From AP-15 sp963735445 (lineage in GTDB: Bacteria; Pseudomonadota; Alphaproteobacteria; ATCC43930; CGMCC-115725): DNA of 64,000 bases. Shown piece after piece: positions 9,132 through 17,449 of this stretch. A program made the translations under genes and the position numbers. Each line of letters begins with the position of its first letter. Within the stretch, counting starts at the first letter, position 1. The DNA is taken from NCBI GenBank assembly GCA_963735445.1, contig CAVTLC010000048.1, positions 7,328-71,327 of the forward strand. Direction: 5' to 3'. Below the pieces are notes generated by a model. That model made no database searches and was not told the origin of the DNA. It saw nothing but the letters and a program-made list of their open reading frames with translations.

Positions 9132-9259
9132 CGGCGCGTCGGCCGCACCCTCTCCGCCTGCCCGTCGCCGGGTATCGCCCAGGACGAATCCGCGCACCAA
9201 ATTCAAGCCTTCGTTCGCCGCCTCGTTTCGGTCAGCCAACCGCGCTTGGCAAAGCTTAA

Positions 9260-10417
9260 TTATATCACGCCGATTCTGGCAAGCATCGCCGTGGGCGAAC
9301 GCAGGTCGCGCAGCGACCCGCGCGCCCGAAAATATCCGAGGATCTCGCGTTCGTACGCCGCGTCCTCGCCGACCCATTCGCCGACAACCTCGTCGATCTG
9401 CGTGACAAGATATTGGCCGCGATAAACCAAGTCCTTCTTCAAGAACGGAAAACCGGTCTCTCGCAGCAGAATCAGGTTGGCGGCGTTCATCGTGTTCGAT
9501 CTGCCGAGGCTTTCAGTAACGTAATGCCGCAGAAAACTGCGCATCGGCGCATTCTCGCCGGCTTCTGCAAACGTAATCTGCTGAATCTTGTCGCGCAAGG
9601 TTTCGTATTCGAGCGGACCCAACGCGCCCAGCAACCGGTCGACGGTCTCGCTCAGCGACCCGTGGAGCATGATGTCGATGACGCCGCCCTGGGTGTACAA
9701 AAGGCGCGGCGTGATGCCCATTCCGATACAATAGCGAGAGAGCCCGATTTCTCCGTGCTTGATGCAATGCAGGCGATAGGAGAGCGGCCGATAATTTTGC
9801 CAGTATTCCTGGAAGGCGGGGTCGGCAAAGAGCCGGCCGGAGACCGCGAAAAACCAGCTCTGCAGATGGTAAACCGGGGAAAAGGTCTCGGTGACGCCGA
9901 TAAAGTCGTCATCGAGCTGCCTGAGGCGTTCGAGCGATTGCCGCAGCGCCGATGGCCGGACAAAAATGCTGTCGTTACAATATATGACTTGTCCGATGTC
10001 GTGGTCTTCACCATCCATTTTAGAGAGCGTTTGGGTCCCCCATTTGTAGCCGCCGAAATCACGCCCGCCGCGCGGCCGCTCGATCACGCTGTGACAGTAA
10101 GGCAAAAAATTGCTGGAGATTTCGGGTGATAAATCACCGTTGTTGACCAGGATCACATTATAGCCGGCTTCTTTCAGACACGACAGGAATGCGAGCAAGT
10201 TCTGAGAGACGCGCCTTCCCTGGGCAATCGCAAAGATGCACCACAGCCCGGTCGGCTGGGTCGCAGCGAGATGAACCCGAGAGCTAGCCGCCGATTTCCA
10301 CCGCGGCCTTTCAATCAGAAGGAAGACAAGCAGATAATATATCAGAAGGATGCCCCTCAACGGCAATTCGACACCAAGCCTCAGACAGAAGTAGACAACG
10401 CGTAGGAACGCCGTCAT
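9260..10417 (-). CDS. Rhamnan synthesis protein F-like glycosyltransferase
   Basis: The 385-residue protein has one N-terminal membrane helix (about residues 5-35) and then a domain like RgpF/RhaF of rhamnose-glucose polysaccharide synthesis. Diagnostic stretches are ILVNNGDLSPE, the RGGRDFGGYKWG block, and VIYCNDSIFVRP, which holds the NDS nucleotide-sugar/metal site. Near its end it carries the VTQIDEVVGEWVGED segment of which a second copy survives at 5255-5360. Proteins of this family add rhamnose or a similar sugar to lipid-linked glycans at the inner membrane. It lies beside the ABC exporter genes, which fits O-antigen or capsule synthesis. The precise sugar is inferred, not shown. Confidence 0.8.
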   Translation of the reverse strand: MTAFLRVVYFCLRLGVELPLRGILLIYYLLVFLLIERPRWKSAASSRVHLAATQPTGLWCIFAIAQGRRVSQNLLAFLSCLKEAGYNVILVNNGDLSPEISSNFLPYCHSVIERPRGGRDFGGYKWGTQTLSKMDGEDHDIGQVIYCNDSIFVRPSALRQSLERLRQLDDDFIGVTETFSPVYHLQSWFFAVSGRLFADPAFQEYWQNYRPLSYRLHCIKHGEIGLSRYCIGMGITPRLLYTQGGVIDIMLHGSLSETVDRLLGALGPLEYETLRDKIQQITFAEAGENAPMRSFLRHYVTESLGRSNTMNAANLILLRETGFPFLKKDLVYRGQYLVTQIDEVVGEWVGEDAAYEREILGYFRARGSLRDLRSPTAMLARIGVI

Positions 10418-10458
10418 GCACGAAGCCGTCGCAAGGCTGCTAGTTCTGACCCTGGACG

Positions 10459-10851
10459 TTATGGCCGTACGATGGTCGTGTGAATGTTCCCACTTGATAA
10501 CTCCGGATCACGCCCAGCGTGGTTGCCAACAAGCCGCGGTAATCGAGCTGCAAGCTGGCTGACCTCAAGCCACCCCGCGAACCCCGTCTCCCAGCCCTCG
10601 TCGTTGGTGCGCGCCGTCAACTCCGAGACATTGTCGACCGGCGAGTAGGCCTCGATCCCGCAGAGCTTGCGGAAGTCATTGACGGCATGGCTGCAATTCC
10701 GGGCGCTCCTGCCGACCCCCAATAGAAACAACCGCCCGCGGCGTGCCCGTAATCCGGCTAGTTCCGTCGCGAGCTTTTCGATCGCAACAACATCGATCTC
10801 GGTCGCTATCCGCTCGACAGAGGCAAAGAGTTGCTTCGCATGTCCGTTCAT
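10459..10851 (-). pseudogene. Truncated SIS-domain sugar isomerase
   Basis: The frame from ATG 10851 reads like the first half of a GmhA-type SIS protein. A helical N-terminus (HAKQLFASVERIATEID) is followed by the phosphosugar loop LFLLGVGRSARNCSHAVNDF and the segment PVDNVSELTARTNDEGW. After about 100 residues the similarity ends (LEVSQLAARLPRL) and an unrelated tail runs to the stop. About 80 residues of the usual domain are missing, including the second half of the phosphosugar site. The normal role would be isomerisation of sedoheptulose 7-phosphate or a similar ketose phosphate. This copy is probably inactive. Confidence 0.6.
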
Positions 10852-11054
10852 CGTGATCACTATCGTTGCGGAACCGCTAGGCAGCGATACCGCATGTTTG
10901 ATGGTGATGCAATCGCGGCCCCCGCTTTCCCCGCCGGCATCTTGGGCGAATCGCGCCGCGACGGCGGCGTACTTGACGCGACCCTAGCTCTTCGGGGATG
11001 GAGGGCCGGTTTGATTTGCACCCGGTAAACCGACCGCATCGGGTCGCGGCAATA

Positions 11055-11205
11055 CGGAACATCGATGCCGGTTATCGGATTTCCGGGTTGACACATCTCG
11101 GCCTCATATCGCCGCTCGCGGTTTCAAGGTCATCGGCTATGATTCGGATCGTGGGCTGAGCAACGTCGAGAAGCGCAGGTTCTGCCTGTGCGCTGCACAA
11201 GCATG
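11055..11205 (+). pseudogene. Remnant of a nucleotide-sugar dehydrogenase N-terminus
   Basis: Reading across small shifts, the forward strand gives GLTHLGL, then ARGFKVIGYDSDRGL, then VEKRR. This is the first Rossmann element of UDP-glucose/UDP-ManNAc-type 6-dehydrogenases. There is no intact frame and the rest of the roughly 430-residue enzyme is absent. The remainder of 10861-11386 shows no gene, and the promoter of the downstream exporter must lie here. Confidence 0.45.
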
Positions 11206-11386
11206 ACGATCGCGATAGATCTGCCGTGAGGTATCGTAGCCTGCGCGGTTGCTTCCCAAAATCGCAGGAGTGAGCCGACAAGGCGCGGTGGACGCACCAT
11301 AGCGGCTATGTTATAGCGCCGAGGCGCCGCGGTTCGACGGCCGTAACAAGACCGAGACGCACCATGATGATCAGGGCAGTAGCCGA

Positions 11387-12241
11387 GTGACACAACTGGA
11401 AGCTGTTTCTGAGCCTGCACCCGAGACAATTATTGATTTCCCGGCACCGCCAACCCGCGTCGGTTCCGCTGTGGCAGACCTCCGCGATGGTTTTGAGCAG
11501 AATTGGCTGTGGATTCGGCTGGCGCACCAGGATATGCGGCTGCGCTATCGTGGTTCGATGCTCGGACCGTTTTGGCAGACGATCACGACCGTTGTTTTGA
11601 TCGGCTCGATGGGTTTCATCTACGCCAAGCTGTTCCATGTCGAACTCAAAGACTACATGCCGCTGCTGACTGTCGGGCTGATACTGTGGAATTTCGTTGC
11701 CGGAATGATCACCGAAGGCTGCGGCACTTTCGACGCAGTGCGCGGGCTAATCCAGCAGGTCAAGCTGCCGTATTCGCTGCACGCCTTTCGCCTCGTCTAT
11801 CGCAATTTCCTAATCCTGGCTCACAGCTTTGTCATCATCCCGATCGTACTGATCATCTTCCCGCACCCGATCCAATGGCTTCGGCTGGTTGAGATCGTCC
11901 CCGGTATGGTGTTGGCAATGATCAATGGGGTTGCCATCAGCCTACTGTTGGGCTCGATTTGCGCGCGCTTCCGCGACGTCCCGCCGATCGTCGCCAGTAT
12001 CGTTCAGGTCGTGTTCTTTGTGACGCCGATCGTCTGGCCGCCTAGCGCGCTGGGCTCCAACCAGTGGTGGGCGGTGCTGAACCCGCTTTATACAGTGATC
12101 GACGTGATGCGCTCGCCGATGCTCGGGATGCCGACAGCGCCGCATTCCTGGGCAATCCTGATAATCGTCACACTGGTCAATTGTGCGGTCAGTTTCATGT
12201 TCTTCAGTCGCTTCCGCTCGCGCATCGCCTTTTGGGTTTGA
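11387..12241 (+). CDS. ABC-2 type polysaccharide exporter, membrane subunit (Wzm/KpsM-like)
   Basis: The 284-residue protein has a soluble N-terminus of about 40 residues and the family entry motif around residues 42-65 (LAHQDMRLRYRGSMLGPFWQ). Six membrane helices follow, including ILWNFVAGMITEG and SLLLGSICARFRDVPP. This is the permease half of exporters that carry finished O-antigen or capsule chains across the inner membrane. It starts with GTG 11387. The ATPase gene follows 21 bases later, so the two form one transcription unit. Length and topology are normal for the family. Confidence 0.9.
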   Translation: MTQLEAVSEPAPETIIDFPAPPTRVGSAVADLRDGFEQNWLWIRLAHQDMRLRYRGSMLGPFWQTITTVVLIGSMGFIYAKLFHVELKDYMPLLTVGLILWNFVAGMITEGCGTFDAVRGLIQQVKLPYSLHAFRLVYRNFLILAHSFVIIPIVLIIFPHPIQWLRLVEIVPGMVLAMINGVAISLLLGSICARFRDVPPIVASIVQVVFFVTPIVWPPSALGSNQWWAVLNPLYTVIDVMRSPMLGMPTAPHSWAILIIVTLVNCAVSFMFFSRFRSRIAFWV

Positions 12242-12262
12242 TCACAGTTTGGGTTTAACGTC

Positions 12263-13048
12263 GTGTCGTTTGTGCGTCTAGAAGACGTATCGGTGGAGTT
12301 TCCGATATATCAGGGCAGCAGCCGCTCGCTGAAAAAAGTGCTGCTTGCCTCATCCACTCGCGGGAATTTGGCGCGCGATGCCCGAGACCGCGTAAACGTC
12401 CGCGCCCTGAGCGGGATCAACTTTGAACTGCGCAGTGGTGATCGGTTTGGCCTCGTCGGTGCAAACGGCGCCGGGAAGACGACATTACTCAAAGTGCTCG
12501 CCGGCGTATTCGAGCCCACCGGCGGTAGGATAATTTCGTTCGGCCAAGTCACATCTCTGCTCGATACCAGCGTCGGGTTGAACATCGATGCGACCGGGCA
12601 CGAGAATATCATTCTGCGTGGCATGTACATGGGGATACACCCGCGCGAAATGGCGGAGCGCGCGGCATCGATCGCCGAGTTTACCGAGCTTGGCGACTAC
12701 CTTGACATGCCGGTGCGAACATATTCCGCGGGTATGATGATTCGCTTGGCCTTTGCTATTTCAACGTGCGTTGCCCCCGATATCCTGATCATGGACGAGT
12801 GGCTCACCGCCGGCGATGCTCGGTTCCTCGCTAAGGCGCAGCGCCGCATCGAAGAGTTCGTTCGCTATTCGAGCATCCTGGTGCTCGCCTCCCATTCGAT
12901 GCAGCTGGTGGAACAATGGTGCAGTCGCGGGGTGTTGCTGCATCACGGCCGAATATTGACGATTGGCCCGATCAAGGAGATTGTCGCTGCCTATCAAGAG
13001 TTGACCCAGGAGCTCACCGCTATGGAGGCTGTGGCGGCGGCCGAGTGA
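12263..13048 (+). CDS. ABC polysaccharide exporter, ATPase subunit (Wzt/KpsT-like)
   Basis: The 261-residue ATPase has Walker A GANGAGKT at residues 66-73, the variant signature YSAGM at about 154-158 (typical of polysaccharide exporters rather than LSGGQ), Walker B ILIMDE at 174-179 and the switch histidine in LASHS. It starts with GTG 12263 just after the permease gene. It lacks the extra C-terminal carbohydrate-binding domain that some Wzt proteins carry, so it resembles KpsT-type or short Wzt proteins that export chains without recognising a terminal modification. Its partner is the permease at 11387-12241. Confidence 0.92.
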   Translation: MSFVRLEDVSVEFPIYQGSSRSLKKVLLASSTRGNLARDARDRVNVRALSGINFELRSGDRFGLVGANGAGKTTLLKVLAGVFEPTGGRIISFGQVTSLLDTSVGLNIDATGHENIILRGMYMGIHPREMAERAASIAEFTELGDYLDMPVRTYSAGMMIRLAFAISTCVAPDILIMDEWLTAGDARFLAKAQRRIEEFVRYSSILVLASHSMQLVEQWCSRGVLLHHGRILTIGPIKEIVAAYQELTQELTAMEAVAAAE

Positions 13049-13566
13049 CCGGTTGGGCGCAACGAAACCATCGCGTGCCGACGCGCTTCAAGAATTGGTG
13101 ACCTCTGATACTCAGCAGCGGCAGAACCGGCATCGGCTGAAACCAGCTCTCGCGTAACCAGACACCAATGATCAGTCAGCCAGTTAACTGCAGTTGCGCA
13201 AAGCGACGAATCACCGGCAATTTTGTCGGCTGGATCTGCAACATGACTGTGGCGCGGCCGATCCCCCGCGTGGGATTCTGAAAATTTTTGACACGCGGCG
13301 GACGGCGACCCCGGACCCGGGATATTCGCGATCGATCAAGGCCGACCACAGCCAGGCACCTGTACCTTTTAGGCTGCCGATCGCTGCCGAGCGGCGATGC
13401 GGCTCAAGCCGGATTGCACATATTGACATGGCCACAACCGCACCGGATGTTATCCGAGCTCCGCGGCCGCTGATGTGCCTGTGGAGTAAGGGGGTCGATT
13501 ATCGCCGCCGCGTTCCCGAGGCGGTCGCTATCAACCCAATCAGGTGAGACTTGCGAAGGCACCGGC
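13049..13566. other. Gap with no recognised gene
   Basis: About 520 bases between the exporter ATPase and the methyltransferase. Short frames exist on both strands, but none has a ribosome-binding site or a recognisable protein. A TTGACA-like sequence near 13286 (TTTTTGACACG) could belong to a promoter for the methyltransferase gene; no convincing -10 was found. Confidence 0.3.
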
Positions 13567-14225
13567 TTGGCTGAAATCAACCTGCTGCGCCGATATCCGC
13601 GCGCAAAGCGCAACATCGGAATGCGAACAGTCGCACAAAGCGCTGAGAACATCCGTATCGCTCGTGAGTATGGACGCGAATATTTCGACGGGTCGCGCGA
13701 CACCGGATACGGCGGTTACCGTTATGATGGGCGATGGATCCCGATTGCCGAGGATATAATCGAGCACTTCCGGCTCAAACCGGGCGATCGGGTGCTCGAG
13801 TCGGCTGCGGCAAAGGTTTTCTCGTCAAAGACCTGCTTAAGGTGAGCCAAGGAATTGAGGCTTTCGGGCTCGATATTTCCGAATACGCGTTGATGCATTG
13901 CGAACCTGAGGTCATCGGCCGGCTGCACCTTGGCGACTGTGTCAAGCTGCCGTTTCCAGACAACAGCTTTGCCGCGACCATCGCGATCAACGTCGTCCAC
14001 AATCTTGAACGCGCCGATTGCATTGCGGCTGTCAAGGAGATCGAACGGCTGTCGCCTGGAAGGGCCTACATTCAAGTCGATTCCTATCGCACGCCGGAGG
14101 AAAGGCAGCTTTTTCTCAGTTGGGTTCTAACCGCAAAGACGCATCACGATCCCGTAGGCTGGCGCCAACTGTACGAGGAAGCGGGTTACACGGGCGATTA
14201 CTATTGGACAATTATCGAGGCATGA
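13567..14225 (+). CDS. Class I SAM methyltransferase (one frameshift)
   Basis: The protein starts with TTG 13567 (AEINLLRRYPRAKRNI). A one-base loss at about 13800 breaks SAM motif I. Joined across the break it reads GDRVLE then GCGKGFLV, the normal E-x-G-x-G-x-G loop. Later motifs are the acidic LDISEYAL and LPFPDNSFAATIAINVVHNL, typical of Methyltransf_11 proteins. The complete product is about 220 residues. It lies 13 bases before the split transketolase and probably shares its operon, so it may methylate a sugar intermediate or polymer end made by this locus. The substrate is unknown. Confidence 0.75.
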
Positions 14226-14238
14226 GAGGCTCGGAGCG

Positions 14239-15060
14239 ATGACGCCAACCGGCAACCGGTTCGATACGATACAGGCGCGCGAGCGATGCCGGCGCTATCG
14301 TCGCCGCATCCTCGACATCTCGCAGCAGGTGCAGGCGCTCCATATCGGATCGGCTTATTCCTGCACCGAGATCGTAGACTCCTTTTATCATGGGCTGATG
14401 CGACGTAATCCGGACGGCTCCTCGCCCGACACTTTTTGATGTCGAAAGGGCATGGCTGCATGATCCAGTACGTCATCCTCGAGGAGGACGGGATCCTGAG
14501 CCGCGCAGATCTCGATGGCTACTGCAAACCGGAAGGACATCTCGGCGTCCACCCCACTATGGCATTCCCGGCATCGCGGCAGCCACCGGATCGCTCGGCC
14601 ATGGGCTCTCGATGGCGTGCGGCATGGCACTCGCAGAGCGCGGCCGCAGGACCGGCGGCACAATCTATGCCGTGCTCAGCGATGGCGAAGTACAAGAAGG
14701 CTCAACCTGGGAAGCCGTACTGATGGCGTCGTCGCTGCGTCTCGACAATCTCGTCGCCGCAATCGACAACAACGATCTGCAGAGCCTCGGTCGGACGTCG
14801 GTAACTCATCCGAGCCTCTATCCGTTGCTCGATAAATTTGCGGCGTTTGGCTGGGAAACAGCAGAGGTCGCGGCCACGACTCGGACGCAATCTTTTCCGC
14901 TGTCGCGAACCGGCGCGGCGGCCGCCCCTTCATGTTGGTTGCAAAGACCACCAAGGGCAAGGGCGTCAGCTATATGGAAAACGTGTCGATCTGGCATTAC
15001 CGCTCGCCAACTCCGGACGAATACCGCCGTGCGATTGACGAGTTGGAGACGGCGCGATGA
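14239..15060 (+). CDS. Transketolase, N-terminal (TPP-binding) subunit, frames broken
   Basis: Across three frame changes the region reads as the first half of transketolase: QVQALHIGSAYSCTEIVD, MSKGHG, then GIPGIAAATGSLGHGLS, then VLSDGEVQEGSTWEA (the GDG TPP-Mg motif appears here as SDGE), and finally MLVAKTTKGKGVSYMEN. The frame changes lie at about 14436 (a five-T run), 14555 and 14870. The stop at 15058-15060 overlaps the ATG of the C-terminal subunit (ATGA). Split transketolases move two-carbon ketol units using thiamine diphosphate. Inside a polysaccharide cluster such a pair probably serves synthesis of an unusual sugar rather than the pentose phosphate pathway. Confidence 0.8.
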
Positions 15061-15974
15061 GAAACATGTTCGCCGAAGCGCTGTATCGCGAAGCGACCCG
15101 AAACCCGGACATCTATGTGGTCGTCGCCGACATCTCGCCGGTCGGCAATATGGCGAAGTTTAGTTCGGAGTACCCCGAGCGCTTTATCAATGTGGGAGTT
15201 GCCGAACAGAGCATGATTGGTATCTGCGCCGGGCTCGCCCTCAAAGGCTGCCAGCCCTTCGCCTACACGATTGCCACCTTCTCGCTCTATCGACCGTTCG
15301 AGATGGTGCGCGACGATCTGTGTTACCAGAACCTGCCGGTGACGGTTGTCGGCATGGGCGCCGGGGTGATTTATTCGGACCATGGCGGGACCCATCATGC
15401 GATGGAGGACGTCGCAATCGCCGGCGCTATCCCGAATATGCAGATTATTGCGCCATGCGATCCAGCGGAGGTCGCCGAGGCTACGCGATGGTGCGCCCGT
15501 CAAAAAAACGGGCCGGTCTATCTCCGCCTTGGCAAGTCGAACGAACCCGACCTGACCAAGAATGCCGAACCGTGGGTGTTTGGCAAATTGCGCCGCTTGC
15601 GGAGCCGGTAGAGATGTCGCAATCATGTCCTATGGCGTCTTGACCAGCATCGCAACCGATCTTGCCGATCGCTTTGCAGCGGCGGGAAAATCGGCATCGG
15701 TATTCTCCTGCCACACCGTGAAGCCGCTCGACCGTGACGGGATTATCGCCGCAATGAAAGATCATGACCACGTCGTCGTGATCGAGGAGCATGTGCCGCA
15801 GGGCGGTCTCGCGGCGCAGACGAAGCAGTTGGCCTGGGACATCGGGGCACATTGCCGGCTCGACACCTTCACGCTGCAGGACCGCTTTACCATAATTTCG
15901 GCCGTCATCCCGACATGCTGGCGGCGCACGGGCTCAGCCTCTCGGAGATTGTGAAGCGGGTCGGGCTGGACTAG
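15057..15974 (+). CDS. Transketolase, C-terminal subunit, frames broken
   Basis: This is the pyrimidine-binding half and C-terminal domain of a split transketolase. It contains RFINVGVAEQSMIGICAGLA with the catalytic glutamate of the GVAEQ motif, GAGVIYSDHGGTHHAMEDVA, and NMQIIAPCDPAEV. The frame changes at about 15580-15605 and again at about 15890. Beyond the second change the protein ends HNFGRHPDMLAAHGLS and stops at 15972-15974. It overlaps the N-terminal subunit by four bases, so the two are translationally coupled and should form one alpha2-beta2 enzyme. Confidence 0.8.
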
Positions 15975-15979
15975 CGGCG

Positions 15980-17349
15980 ATGGGAGAGGGGCACAACGAT
16001 AGGCTTGCGATCCACGGCGGCGAGCCCGTTCGCCGAAAGCGGATGCCGCCGCGTTTGGCGCTCGGCGACGACGAAGTGGGCATGATCCAGCGGGTTATCG
16101 CATACTACCGCGATAACGAGATCGACCCGGGTTACCAGGGGCCGTTCGAAAGCTCTACACTGACGGTTTTGTCGGAATGATGGGAGGCGGCTATGCCGAT
16201 GCCGTCGCCACCGGAACCGCTTCGCTGTTTGTAGCCTTGGCCGCGCTCGATCTTCCCAAAGGCAGCCAAGTGCTGATCTCGCCGATTACCGATCCGGGTT
16301 CGCTGAGCGCCATCATCCCAAACGGGTTAACGCCAAAGCTGTGCGACAGCAAGCCCGGTAGCTACAACATCGGAGTCGAGCAGGTAGTGGCGCGGCTGAC
16401 ACCCGAGGTGTCGGCGATTTGTCTGGTGCATGCCGCCGGGCAGGCGGCCGAGGCTGACAAGATTGTGGAGGCGGCCCATGCCCGCGGGGTGCGGGTGCTC
16501 GACGACCCGAGTCAGGCGCACGGCGCCAAGATAATGGGCCGCCCGGTCGGCACCTTCGGCGACATTGCCGCGTTCTCGACGATGTATCGCAAGGCGCACA
16601 TGATCGGCCCATCAGGGGGTGTGGTCTATTGCCGCGATCTCGACCTTTTTCGCCGGGTGCTTGCCCATGCCGACCGGGGCAAGCCGCGCTGGCGTGATGA
16701 TTTCAGTGATCGCGACCCATCGACCTATCTGTTCCCGGCACTTAATCACCATACCGACGAGATTTCGTGCGCGATCGGGGTCGCCTCGTTGGGGCGTCTC
16801 GAAAATACGATTACCCGGCGGCTCTCTTACGTGTCGGATGTTGTAGCCGGTCTCGCCGAAAGTGCTCGGATCTGCCGACCCTATCCGATGAGCCCAAACA
16901 ATTCTCCATTCTTCTTTCCAATCATCGTCGACCTTGACCGCATCAGCTGCAGCAAGATCGAGTTCACCGAAGCGGTTCTGAAGGAGGGAATCGATCTTAA
17001 CCCGCACTACCGCTTTGTCGTGGACGAGTGGCCCTGGGTGCAGCCCTATCTTGCCGATGAATTTAAGACCGACAATGCCCGCAATATTCGCGATCGTTCC
17101 TTTTGCCTTTATCTGAATGAGAACTACGGCGAGGCTGAAGCCAACGACACCGTCGAAGCGATTCTTAAGGTCGAGCGCCATTTCGGTCTTGATTGGCGGG
17201 TTAATTCGGTCCTCTCGCTCTCGAGGATTCAGTCAACGTTAAGCTCCCGAGCCTGGGCGGGGAGCCTGGACGTCGAGGGTATGCCCTCGCGTCTGGCGCT
17301 CGGAATGTCGAAGCGCGCATGGCGCAGCCACGGTGGTTTACCGCGATAG
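15980..17349 (+). CDS. DegT/DnrJ/EryC1/StrS-type sugar aminotransferase (one frameshift)
   Basis: The gene starts at ATG 15980, six bases after the transketolase. The opening LAIHGGEPVRRK is usual for this family. A lost A in the run near 16147-16151 breaks the frame; joined, it reads DPGYQGPFE then YTDGFVG. Later signatures are ATGTASLFVAL, VLDDPSQAHGA and AAFSTMYRKAHMIGPSGG, in which the lysine of YRK is the likely PLP Schiff-base residue. The enzyme would aminate a keto sugar bound to a nucleotide. The last 50 or so residues are unusual and run into a degenerate second copy of its own N-terminus (17281-17397), so the native end may be near 17200. Confidence 0.8.
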
Positions 17350-17397
17350 CGAGATCGACCCGGGTTTACCTACAGAGGTAAACTGCGACAGATGAAA
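17281..17397 (+). repeat. Degenerate second copy of the aminotransferase N-terminus
   Basis: Two blocks repeat the start of the aminotransferase gene. The bases from 17281 encode MPSRLALG and match MPPRLALG at 16042. The bases 17339-17367 match 16106-16135 almost exactly (TACCGCGATA, then CGAGATCGACCCGGGTT), differing by one substitution and one inserted T. The rest of the second gene is missing. The blocks overlap the tail of the frame of the intact aminotransferase, which explains that gene's odd C-terminus. Confidence 0.6.
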
Positions 17398-17449
17398 AAA
17401 CGCACCTTAAGCACCAGCGCCACCAGGCAGGACGGAAAAAGGTAAGGGC

